A stretch of DNA of 64,000 bases from Bacteroidales bacterium. Lineage in GTDB: Bacteria; Bacteroidota; Bacteroidia; Bacteroidales; P3. The notes under the pieces were generated by a model. The model was given only the letters and a program-made list of their open reading frames with translations, was not told where the DNA came from and made no database searches. Both the position numbers and the translations under genes were made by a program. The DNA is taken from NCBI GenBank assembly GCA_028708845.1, contig JAQVXZ010000008.1, positions 21,733 to 85,732 of the forward strand, written 5' to 3'. Below, one piece after another: positions 56,442 through 64,000 of the stretch; the stretch's first letter is position 1; the number at the start of each line of letters is the position of its first letter.

Positions 56442-56786
56442 TTAATATACAGGTCGAAGACCTCTCTCATACAAAAGACCTACTGTCTTGAAAAGCGAAT
56501 ATTCACATTGAAGAATTATCATATCGTTCTCCACTGCTAGCTCAATCATTTCTTCACTCGCCTGCTTATTTCTAACAAATAGCAAACAATTTATATTAGC
56601 CATTTCGGCTGTTCTAATAGTTTGAATATTACATAGACCTGTAATAAGTATAATTTCTTCCTCATCTAAGGTAAGAACATCACTCATAAGGTCTGATGCA
56701 AACCCATATTTTATTCGAGAATCCAAATTCGAATTAGAAACCAAAATTCGAGCATCTAAAATCTTAGCAATCTCACTAATTTTCAT
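56442..56786 (-). CDS. DRTGG-like domain protein
   Basis: 114 residues, a single domain: ISEIAKILDARILV, YGFASDLMSDVLTL, ILITGLCNIQTIRTAEMANI. It matches the small DRTGG-type proteins encoded before RsbW-like ATPases and hydrogenase-like proteins in anaerobes. Ligand unknown; a nucleotide is often supposed. Confidence 0.75.
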   Translation of the reverse strand: MKISEIAKILDARILVSNSNLDSRIKYGFASDLMSDVLTLDEEEIILITGLCNIQTIRTAEMANINCLLFVRNKQASEEMIELAVENDMIILQCEYSLFKTVGLLYERGLRPVY

Positions 56787-56884
56787 ACGATAAGTAATAA
56801 TAATTTAGAAAATAAACCACAAAGATAAGATAAATAAGTTAAAATCAAAAAGCGATGGGAAAAACTTACAAAAATTCTTTCTTC

Positions 56885-57010
56885 GTTTCACGAAATTCTT
56901 TCTTCGTTTCAATTTTCTAGAACTTCGTTTCAATTTTCTAGAACTTCGTTTCAATTTATTAAAACGAAGATTCAGCAAACGCTTTCTTGGTTTCATTTTT
57001 TGAATAAGAA
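56885..57010. repeat. 21-bp repeat family, locus G
   Basis: Six units in perfect 21-base register starting at 56885, 56906, 56927, 56948, 56969 and 56990, each opening G(A/T)TTCA; units 2 and 3 are identical. It lies 3' of the M23 peptidase gene (stop at 57038). Confidence 0.9.
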
Positions 57011-57037
57011 AAAAAATCTGAGAGACTAAGGGTTTAC

Positions 57038-58801
57038 CTACTTAATAATTGTAAATGATTGTACTGTTGCATTACCAACTTCATCTTGTAGTTCAATCCT
57101 AAGATTATTGGTTGGTTGGTTAAGTTCCTTATTGTCTATATTGTAAGTTAGGGTTGCTGTTTTACCATCATATTCCATCAAAACCCACTTATCATTGATA
57201 TATCCTTTGTATTTTGCTATTCCACTTAATTCGTCTTTAATTCGAAGGGTGAGTGTGTTTTGCTTTGGTTTTAGCCTTACGTTCGACTTGAAGTTTCTGG
57301 GAACAACCGTTGGGCTTATGGTGTCAAGTGCAATTGAATAAGTACCGAAAAAGCGTGCAGAAGCTATAATACTATTTTGATTTACTTCTCCACCTATTGA
57401 GTTCTTAGACCTGTTTTTTTGTTCAACTACAACTATCTTCGTTTTATGCTCAGGCTTTATTGAGTTGGGAATAGGGATTTCAATAATCATATTGGAGTGA
57501 AGTGCAGAAGAAGACTCTATTTTAAGTATTGGGTATTGAGTAATTAGGTCAATTGTTCTTTGGTAGTTAATATCAGCTATTTCGTATAATGCATTTTTGG
57601 GAACAGTTACCTTGAATTGATTATCAACAATAGTATTGTCTTTATGCCAATAAAAGGTCTCGGTTGATGCCTTTTCATAGTTTGTTTTAGTGTTTGGATT
57701 TGAAACAGAAGCCTGAAGATAAAAAGTGAAATTGGTAGTGTTTTTCTTATAGTCTTGGAGTATATATTCTACTTTCTTAACAGTATTTGGCTCAAGTTTT
57801 ATTATTCCTGTTGAGTTAATAGCTTTGAAGTTGGGGAATTGATTATTTGGTAGTTTCTTTGTTATAAGATATTTTTGATTTTTGTTTCTAAATAGCTCGT
57901 AGTCTATGCAAGCATTAATATAACGTGACTTATCGAATGAGAACTCATCAATTTGAAACTCCCAAAAGATTTCATCATCAACTAAGAGCCTATAAGAATA
58001 AACACCATTTTTCAATGTGCTTCCTAAGGACCTATCATAAGCCTGCAAACCAAGACTAATTTGATTTGTTACCTGCACAGTGTCGTTGGGTTTAATTGTT
58101 TTTTTATCCTTAGGTCTTAATTGATTATCACCTATTATTTCATAGATTTGTTTTTTTGGCATCCCTTCGACTCGAGAAAACACTCCTTCAGGTGATATTA
58201 GTAAAGATTCAATAAATGGAGGAATACTGTCGATTACCTCTATACCAAAATGCTGTGGATTTATTATATTCTGGCTTTTGGTATCTCTTATCTCAAAGTG
58301 AAGATGAGGGCCTCCACTTGAGCCAGAGCTTCCTGCATAAGCTATTAATTCTCCTTTTTCTATCCTTAGCTTATCTTTTGAAACCTCAATATCAAATTCG
58401 TATGTCTGATTTTCATATTGGTATTTTCTAATATACTCTTCTATCTTAGGAGAATAGTTTTTTAAGTGCATATAGACTGTGGTATAGCCATTAGTATGTT
58501 CTATATAAAGGTTTTTTCCTCCTCCCCAAGCCTGAATTTTTATTCTAGAAACAGAACCCTGATATGGACTATATACACTTTCCCCTTCCACTCCTCCTAT
58601 TCTAAGGTCAATGCCTGAATGGAAATGGTTAGTTCTCAGCTCTGCAAAATTGCCAGATAGGTTTAGCTGCCTTCTTATTGGACTTTCAAATTGACTTCTT
58701 GGGTAGTTTTTAGTTTGACCCTGTGCTATAAATTGAATTAAGACAGAAAAAAATAAAGTTAAAAGTAATGGTTTAAGAGTTATGTTTAGTGTTTTGTTCA
58801 T
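57038..58801 (-). CDS. M23 family metallopeptidase (LytM-like)
   Basis: 587 residues with signal peptide. The M23 zinc site is seen near the N terminus: NHFHSGIDLRIGG (His and Asp ligands), YMHLKNYSP and GPHLHFEIRD (HXH). A long beta-rich C-terminal part of about 400 residues follows, as in a Bacteroidota-specific group. It should cut peptidoglycan peptides in the periplasm or regulate that. It lies 19 bases after the alpha/beta hydrolase gene. Confidence 0.92.
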   Translation of the reverse strand: MNKTLNITLKPLLLTLFFSVLIQFIAQGQTKNYPRSQFESPIRRQLNLSGNFAELRTNHFHSGIDLRIGGVEGESVYSPYQGSVSRIKIQAWGGGKNLYIEHTNGYTTVYMHLKNYSPKIEEYIRKYQYENQTYEFDIEVSKDKLRIEKGELIAYAGSSGSSGGPHLHFEIRDTKSQNIINPQHFGIEVIDSIPPFIESLLISPEGVFSRVEGMPKKQIYEIIGDNQLRPKDKKTIKPNDTVQVTNQISLGLQAYDRSLGSTLKNGVYSYRLLVDDEIFWEFQIDEFSFDKSRYINACIDYELFRNKNQKYLITKKLPNNQFPNFKAINSTGIIKLEPNTVKKVEYILQDYKKNTTNFTFYLQASVSNPNTKTNYEKASTETFYWHKDNTIVDNQFKVTVPKNALYEIADINYQRTIDLITQYPILKIESSSALHSNMIIEIPIPNSIKPEHKTKIVVVEQKNRSKNSIGGEVNQNSIIASARFFGTYSIALDTISPTVVPRNFKSNVRLKPKQNTLTLRIKDELSGIAKYKGYINDKWVLMEYDGKTATLTYNIDNKELNQPTNNLRIELQDEVGNATVQSFTIIK

Positions 58802-58820
58802 TCTTTGATTTAGTTTTTTT

Positions 58821-59627
58821 TTAAATATAGCACATTTTAGTAAAGGATAGAAGCCTGTGTTGTACTATTGATTTGGCCTCTACGTGTATCATATGAGCTA
58901 CATTTTCTATCATCATTAGTTCTGAGTGTTGAGGCATCATTGCCTGAGCAAATACCTTTTCCATAACTATTCGTGGGTCTTGCTTGCCTGCCAAAAATAA
59001 TATTGGGAACTTAGCATTAACAAGGACATCAAGTCTTGAAGGCCTTTCCATCATCCCTTTTTGTGCCGCGATTATACTCTCAGCCTTCATACCCATTGCC
59101 ATATCTTGAAGATCTTTTATTTCTGGATATAATCTTTCACGATTACCAACAAAAAACAAATCCGGCATAAAGCTTACAATAAAAGAAGCCCTATTGTTTT
59201 TAATTATCTCACAAGTTTTGATTCTATTCTCTCTTGCCTCTTCGGTATCTTTAAGAGCATGAGAATTAATTAAAGTTAGACCTTTTACCGTATCTGGATA
59301 TCTTTCTGCAAAGGCTAAAGCAACATATCCTCCCATTGAATGCCCTGCAATAACACAATCTTTGACCCCAATATTATCAAGAACTGATTTAACCATATCG
59401 GCCTGCATCTCCATTGTGTGGCTTTCTCCAAGGTCGGAAGTTTCTCCATGACCAAGTAAATCAATGGCAATGACCCTAATCTCTTTCATATATTTAAACA
59501 CATAACTTGCCCAAACATCAAGGTTATTCATAAAGCCGTGTAAGAGAACTAAGGTTTGATTTCCTTGTCCTTCATCTTGGTAGTTTATTATTGCTTTGTC
59601 TTGGTAAAGGATAGATTTGTGTTTCAT
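58821..59627 (-). CDS. Alpha/beta hydrolase
   Basis: 268 residues. LVLLHGFMNNLDVW (oxyanion loop), VIAGHSMGGYVALAFAERYP (nucleophile elbow) and the late IENVAHMIHVEA (catalytic His) are present, and FLAGKQDPR carries the acidic residue. It resembles small cytoplasmic esterases such as MenH-like or BioH-like enzymes; substrate unknown. It is divergent from murB. Confidence 0.92.
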   Translation of the reverse strand: MKHKSILYQDKAIINYQDEGQGNQTLVLLHGFMNNLDVWASYVFKYMKEIRVIAIDLLGHGETSDLGESHTMEMQADMVKSVLDNIGVKDCVIAGHSMGGYVALAFAERYPDTVKGLTLINSHALKDTEEARENRIKTCEIIKNNRASFIVSFMPDLFFVGNRERLYPEIKDLQDMAMGMKAESIIAAQKGMMERPSRLDVLVNAKFPILFLAGKQDPRIVMEKVFAQAMMPQHSELMMIENVAHMIHVEAKSIVQHRLLSFTKMCYI

Positions 59628-59707
59628 AGTAGGTCTTTTTTGATTGTTTAATTCTACAAAAATAAAAATTATTATTCAGAGAGAGGTAGTATTTTCTTCT
59701 TTATTTG

Positions 59708-59715
59708 TATATTTG
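59708..59715 (+). promoter_or_regulatory. TAnnTTTG box of murB
   Basis: TATATTTG, 25 bases before the murB ATG at 59741. The upstream box is not clear. Confidence 0.45.
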
Positions 59716-59740
59716 TGCAATTATTTATTTATTCTCTCTA

Positions 59741-60748
59741 ATGATTTATTCCGATTTTAACTTAAAACCACTCAATACTTTTGGCTTAGAAACAAAGGCT
59801 AAGACTCTTATTTCCATTGACAACGAGTCTGATTTAATAGAGATAAACGATACTAGTCTTTCTGAAAGAAATCTTATTTTAGGCGGTGGAAGTAATACCG
59901 TTTTTGTTAATGATTATTTCGATGGAACCATTCTTTTAATTAGAAATAAAGGAATTAATCTTGTACATGAAGATGAAGAGACTGTTATTTTAGATGCTTT
60001 TTCAGGAGAAGTATGGAATGATGTCGTAAGCTTCTGTGCTGAGAAAGGATGGTGGGGAATTGAAAACCTTGCTGCAGTTCATGGAAACGTAGGTGCTGTT
60101 GCTGTTCAAAACATTGGAGCCTATGGAGCAGAACTTAAGGAATGCTTCGTGGAATGTCTAACATATAGTCCTTTGAAAAAAGAATGGAAGACATATTTGA
60201 ATAAAGATTTAGACTTTGGATATAGATATTCAATTTTTAAGAATCAGAAAGAGCTTGAGATTATTTGGAAAGTTAGACTAAGGCTTTCCAAGAAAATGAA
60301 AATTAATGACTCTTATGCAGCAATTAGAGATAAGATTATTGAAGAGAACCTTATTATTTCATCTCCTTTAGATATGGTTAATTTAGTTACAAAGGTTAGA
60401 AACTCAAAGCTACCTGACCCAAGAGTTTTAGGTAATTGTGGGTCTTTTTTCAAGAACCCTATTGTTAGCGAAAGTCATTTTGAACTACTTAAAAAGGAAT
60501 ATCCTTCAATTCCTTCCTATGCTGCAAAAGACGGAGTTAAGCTTGCAGCTGGATGGCTTATTGAACAGTGCGGATATAAGGGAAAGAGAATAGGTAATGT
60601 TGGGATGCACGAAAAGCAAGCCCTTATTATGGTGAATTTTGGAAATGCCAAAGGAGAAGAAATACTTAACTTGGCTTTCGAAATAGAAAAGTCTGTTAAA
60701 AATATATTTAATGTTGAATTAGAAAAAGAGGTACATATTATTTTATGA
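59741..60748 (+). CDS. murB: UDP-N-acetylenolpyruvoylglucosamine reductase
   Basis: 335 residues from the ATG at 59741; the frame is open for 12 more codons but these overlap the promoter box. LILGGGSNTVF, VHGNVGAVAVQNIGAYGAE (FAD binding) and LGNCGSFFKNP with the catalytic Ser are diagnostic of MurB type I. It makes UDP-MurNAc for peptidoglycan. Its stop overlaps the start of the next gene by 4 bases (ATGA). Confidence 0.95.
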   Translation: MIYSDFNLKPLNTFGLETKAKTLISIDNESDLIEINDTSLSERNLILGGGSNTVFVNDYFDGTILLIRNKGINLVHEDEETVILDAFSGEVWNDVVSFCAEKGWWGIENLAAVHGNVGAVAVQNIGAYGAELKECFVECLTYSPLKKEWKTYLNKDLDFGYRYSIFKNQKELEIIWKVRLRLSKKMKINDSYAAIRDKIIEENLIISSPLDMVNLVTKVRNSKLPDPRVLGNCGSFFKNPIVSESHFELLKKEYPSIPSYAAKDGVKLAAGWLIEQCGYKGKRIGNVGMHEKQALIMVNFGNAKGEEILNLAFEIEKSVKNIFNVELEKEVHIIL

Positions 60749-61386
60749 AAAAGATTAATGTTGAAGAGTTTTGGAATTGGTTTATTTCAAAGAGTGAGTT
60801 CTTGATGGATATCGACAACTTATCAGATGAAGATTCGGATAAACTATTAGATGAGTTTAGGGATGTTCTTGAATCTTATTCTGAAGGGATTAGTTTTGAG
60901 ATTGGGGACTTAGGAGCAGAGGGAAGAAAGATTGTTTTTTCAGCAGAAGGAGACCAAGATTATTTTGAAGATGTTATAGAACTATGCGAAAACACCCCAG
61001 TTCTTGATTTTTGGGACATCGTAGCCTTCAAACAACCTAAGGGAGGGAAAGTAAAGATAAAATTTGAAGGATACACTTTAAATAGTAGAGACTTATGGTT
61101 TATGCCTTTGGAAAACGAAGATGACGATGACTATGATTTAATCGGATTAAGAGTTGCCCTAAAAGGATATCGCCAAGATGACGAAGACCAGTTAATAGCT
61201 GTTTATTCTTTAATTGAAGAAATGATAGGAGAATACGATTGCGCAACCCTATTAGGATATTTCGATATTTGCGAACTACCGGAGAATCCAGAACAAGAAG
61301 AGTTTATTCCCTTAACTGAATTACAAGAATATGTCGATTGGCATATTAATTTGATTGAAGGAAGAAACGAAAGAAAAGACAGATAA
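60745..61386 (+). CDS. Acidic cytoplasmic protein of unknown function
   Basis: 213 residues with no signal. Very acidic (EDEDD-type stretches at 130-145) with an N-terminal helix-rich part (NVEEFWNWFISKSEFLMDI) and PENPEQEEFIPLTELQEYV near the end. I do not recognise the family. It is translationally coupled to murB (overlap of 4 bases), so the two are made together. A bidirectional terminator follows. Confidence 0.75.
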   Translation: MKKINVEEFWNWFISKSEFLMDIDNLSDEDSDKLLDEFRDVLESYSEGISFEIGDLGAEGRKIVFSAEGDQDYFEDVIELCENTPVLDFWDIVAFKQPKGGKVKIKFEGYTLNSRDLWFMPLENEDDDDYDLIGLRVALKGYRQDDEDQLIAVYSLIEEMIGEYDCATLLGYFDICELPENPEQEEFIPLTELQEYVDWHINLIEGRNERKDR

Positions 61387-61412
61387 AAGAGAACAATAAA
61401 ATTAGACAAAAT

Positions 61413-61446
61413 AAAAGCCACTTGCATAAAAACAAGTGGCTTTTCT
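61413..61446. terminator. Bidirectional intrinsic terminator
   Basis: AAAAGCCACTTG pairs perfectly with CAAGTGGCTTTT around an 8-base loop. It serves the convergent genes ending at 61386 and 61466. Confidence 0.9.
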
Positions 61447-61465
61447 ATTAATTTGCAATTTCAAT

Positions 61466-63481
61466 TTACCTTTTTATCACCTTCCTCGAATAAACATTCT
61501 TATCCGTAACAACTTTCAAGATATAAACTCCTTTAGTAAAAGCAGAAAGATTCAATTTTTCACTTTTAGTTTTTATCTTTTCACTCTTCAAAAGAAGTTG
61601 TCCACTAATATTACAAAGGGAATAGGAGTTTATTTGCTCTCCTTTTGCTCTTATATATACTTCGTCTTTGGTTGGGTTGGGGTAAACTAGGATTTCATTT
61701 TCTTTTTGAATTGAAATATCGTTTAATGATTGTGGCTCTTGGTCATTTAATGTGTCTCCTCCCTCAAATGGTACTATAAAAGATGGATCGTTAAATTTTA
61801 CAATATATGCTGTACTGTTACTACCTGATGTTAATTGTATATCCCCAAAATCAATACTGTTATTAAACATTCCTGTTAATATCATATCTCCATTATCATT
61901 TACTACTGTATTCTTTGCTCCTAATCTATTCCCTGTTGCATTTGTTGGAAAATTCTTAACATCTATTATATATCCATTATCCTTCCATCTTATAAAAGCT
62001 AAACCATTTCCATAATCTCTGTAGAAATTTGTGTCATTTCCTTTTATATGTGTCCCATATACTGTCTGTGCAAAAACCTGATTATTTTTCACGCTAAATG
62101 ATGGATTGGTTATATAATAATTATATCCAGAGGCTGTACTATAAGCTGAAGGAGCTATTCCATGTGAAATGTATCTTCCCGTTTCTTTATCCAATTTGGC
62201 AAAAAACAATTCATTAGTTGTACTGTCATGATATTTTCTAAGGGGGATACTGTCTTCAAAATATAAATTTCCACCATATACTGAATCAAGAAATGCTCCA
62301 TAACCAAGAAAATAAACTGCATTATTCTCTTCTGAAACTACAACATTTGATATGTCACAAAAAGGGGCTTGGGTCATTACTTCACAATCTTTTCCATACA
62401 TTTGATTTGTCCACATAACATCTCCATTGCTATTATACTTTACTATAAAACCTGTATGAGAATCTTTGGGTGCTATCCTTATTTTATGATTAGGATTATT
62501 TGGATTAACTATAACATCGGTATAACGTGTAGAATCTCCAAAACCTTCACTATATATATCTCTATGTACTTGTAAATATCCTGTTATATAAACATTTCCA
62601 GAACTGTCAATATCTATTCCTCTTGCATAGGGCATAAAAACTACAGAATCCCCCCCATAAAATACTGTATCTATAGTCAAACTTCTTTGCCAAATCAAAT
62701 CTTGACAATCAGGAGAAAACTTAAATAAAGTTAGATTTTCAACAAATGGTGTACTAAATGGAGCAAATTCCCTTTCTTTATCAGCAATTATTTGTAAACT
62801 ATCTATAATAGTATTTGAATATAATGCCAATGTTCGTGTATATACATATATATATCCGTCCTTTTCTATATCAAAAGTTCCTTGTATATCAATTAAAGAA
62901 TTGCTATAAACTTTTTGATTATTACTATCAAGAAGTGCTATTTCTAAGAAGTGATTATTTATTAGATTTCCATCTAAATCTAATGTTATTAGCATACTTC
63001 CGCTATAGCCTCCATGAAAAGGATATTCAGGAAAAGGTTGCGAACCTATAACTAATGTATCTAAATAATATAAATAATAAGAACTAGTATATCCAGCAGT
63101 TTTCATGTTTTTAACAAAGAAAACAATTGAAGTATCTCCAACAATTCTAAGATTATTAGCAGGCCAAACATCATAATTACTCCAATTCTTTATAGCTTTT
63201 CTCCATAACATGTTTCCATTTGGGTCCAGCTTTGCTACAACAAGAGATTGAGCATTATTATAGAGCTGAGCATCTAATAGAGGTATTCCATCAAAAGTTG
63301 CTCCTTCTCCAAAAGTTCCAACGAAATAAGTATTGCCTTGAGAGTCACAAGCAGTATTATAAACAGTATTGAAAAAAGAAGTAGCATCTTCCTCAGCTCC
63401 AGTATAACTCTTTGCCCATTGTTGGGAGTAAAGATTAAAAGAAACTATTATTATTACAATTAGTATTATTAGCTTTTTCAT
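61466..63481 (-). CDS. T9SS type A sorting protein with propeller-like repeats
   Basis: 671 residues with signal peptide (MKKLIILIVIIIVSFNLYS). The body repeats phrases such as GNTYFVGTFGEGATFDG, AKLDPNGNMLWRKAI, DSSGNVYITGYLQV and KYNSNGDVMWTNQM, the SBBP-type beta-propeller pattern. The last 80 residues are a type A sorting domain (ILVYPNPTKDEVYI to YSRKVIKR). Secreted, surface-bound, function unknown. It is a tandem paralogue of the gene at 63503. Confidence 0.9.
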   Translation of the reverse strand: MKKLIILIVIIIVSFNLYSQQWAKSYTGAEEDATSFFNTVYNTACDSQGNTYFVGTFGEGATFDGIPLLDAQLYNNAQSLVVAKLDPNGNMLWRKAIKNWSNYDVWPANNLRIVGDTSIVFFVKNMKTAGYTSSYYLYYLDTLVIGSQPFPEYPFHGGYSGSMLITLDLDGNLINNHFLEIALLDSNNQKVYSNSLIDIQGTFDIEKDGYIYVYTRTLALYSNTIIDSLQIIADKEREFAPFSTPFVENLTLFKFSPDCQDLIWQRSLTIDTVFYGGDSVVFMPYARGIDIDSSGNVYITGYLQVHRDIYSEGFGDSTRYTDVIVNPNNPNHKIRIAPKDSHTGFIVKYNSNGDVMWTNQMYGKDCEVMTQAPFCDISNVVVSEENNAVYFLGYGAFLDSVYGGNLYFEDSIPLRKYHDSTTNELFFAKLDKETGRYISHGIAPSAYSTASGYNYYITNPSFSVKNNQVFAQTVYGTHIKGNDTNFYRDYGNGLAFIRWKDNGYIIDVKNFPTNATGNRLGAKNTVVNDNGDMILTGMFNNSIDFGDIQLTSGSNSTAYIVKFNDPSFIVPFEGGDTLNDQEPQSLNDISIQKENEILVYPNPTKDEVYIRAKGEQINSYSLCNISGQLLLKSEKIKTKSEKLNLSAFTKGVYILKVVTDKNVYSRKVIKR

Positions 63482-63502
63482 ATTGTATTTGTGTTTAATT
63501 TT

Positions 63503-64000
63503 TTAATTTCTAATTACCTTACGAGTATAACTATTCTTATCAGTAATAACTTTTATAACATAAACCCCTTTTGGGAGATTGGAGAGATTTATCTTTTCCT
63601 TATTTGCTTTTATATTTTCCTTATTCATTATTCTTTGTCCATTTGTATTTAAAATAGAGTAGGAGTTTATCCTTTCATTTGTAGATATTATATAAATATC
63701 GTCTCTTGTTGGATTAGGATAGATTATTAATTGGTTATTAGTTAGAGAAATTTCATTAATAAAGCTTGATATTGGTTTTTGGTCGTTTAGAGTGTCTCCT
63801 CCTTCGAAAGGAACCAAAAAAGATGAATCGCTACTATACTTTACAATATAAGCATTACTATTACTACCTCCTATTAATTGTATATTCCCAAATTGAATAC
63901 TGTTATTAAACATACCTGTAAGTATCATCTCTCCATTATCATTTACTAATGTATTCTTAACTCCATTTCTCCCTCCAGATGATGTCGTAGGGAAGTCCTT
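63503..64000 (-). CDS. T9SS type A sorting protein (partial, C-terminal end)
   Basis: The frame is open from the right window edge to the stop at 63503, giving at least 165 residues; the first ATG at 63928 is internal because the frame upstream (SSGGRNGVKNTLVNDNGE) matches the neighbour. It shares GDMILTGMFNNSI-type phrases, FVPFEGGDTLNDQ and the sorting domain (LIIYPNPTRDDIYI to TRKVIRN) with the gene at 61466. A recent tandem duplication is the simplest reading. Confidence 0.9.
   Translation of the reverse strand, partial: KDFPTTSSGGRNGVKNTLVNDNGEMILTGMFNNSIQFGNIQLIGGSNSNAYIVKYSSDSSFLVPFEGGDTLNDQKPISSFINEISLTNNQLIIYPNPTRDDIYIISTNERINSYSILNTNGQRIMNKENIKANKEKINLSNLPKGVYVIKVITDKNSYTRKVIRN

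Noticed and set aside
56805..56996. A 63-codon minus-strand frame with seven-residue repeats (KLKRSSR type).
   Set aside because: It is simply the translation of 21-bp repeat units; there is no signal, domain or start context, and the same units occur in non-coding positions elsewhere.
63503..63928. Treating 63928 as the true start of the last gene.
   Set aside because: The frame stays open to the window edge and the upstream residues match the paralogue at 61466, so the gene continues beyond the window.

Overview
The window looks like a chromosomal segment of a low-GC, probably anaerobic member of the Bacteroidota, most likely order Bacteroidales. The grounds are a full set of type IX secretion (T9SS) genes with many T9SS-sorted cargo proteins, TonB-receptor and PorV/PorP-type outer-membrane barrels, a short housekeeping sigma factor of the Bacteroidetes kind, promoters that fit TTTG-N19-TAnnTTTG, starts without Shine-Dalgarno sequences, and a [FeFe]-hydrogenase-like iron-sulfur protein. 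Species cannot be named from sequence alone. I saw no tRNA, rRNA or CRISPR array.

Bases 1-13000 are an AT-rich accessory island, with nearly all genes on the minus strand. It carries two peptide natural-product (RiPP) modules. The right module (12689 to 8782) has a GG-leader precursor, a DUF6624-like protein, an ATP-grasp maturase, a 55-residue small ORF, a SPASM maturase and a frameshifted C39 peptidase. The left module (3327 to 1) has a six-cysteine GG-leader precursor, a radical SAM/SPASM maturase, an S41 protease and an intact C39 peptidase domain that runs off the edge. Two further S41 proteases and an HEXXH metalloprotease lie between them. Three copies of a promoter plus stem-loop element, oriented against the genes, punctuate the island. 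An IS-transposase remnant lies at its right border.

Bases 13350-23100 hold an outer-membrane protein, a Mg2+ P-type ATPase (mgtA) with a possible MgtL-like leader peptide, a broken fimbrillin-like gene, a Bcp peroxiredoxin, a DUF4268-like protein, a lipoprotein, a TonB receptor and holA. Bases 23150-31300 are T9SS core: gldJ and a porP/sprF-like gene leftward, porU-porV-ispF rightward. Bases 31300-45900 hold a NUDIX gene and pyrE (divergent), an SRPBCC protein, a PorE-like protein, a PfkB kinase, rpoD, nadD, ridA, two large T9SS cargo proteins and mpl.

Bases 46000-64000 hold a leftward operon (dpm1-like, DPP-IV, ribE, hflX, mscS-like, flippase-like), a TlpA-like protein, a three-gene redox-sensing group (DRTGG-like, RsbW-like ATPase, hydrogenase-like protein), an M23 peptidase, an alpha/beta hydrolase, murB with a coupled acidic protein, and two tandem T9SS propeller-like proteins, the last cut by the window edge.

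A family of 21-bp units in either orientation recurs in at least seven intergenic spots, each 3' of a gene. With the mgtA leader and the RiPP-linked stem-loop repeats, these are the least explained signals in the window.
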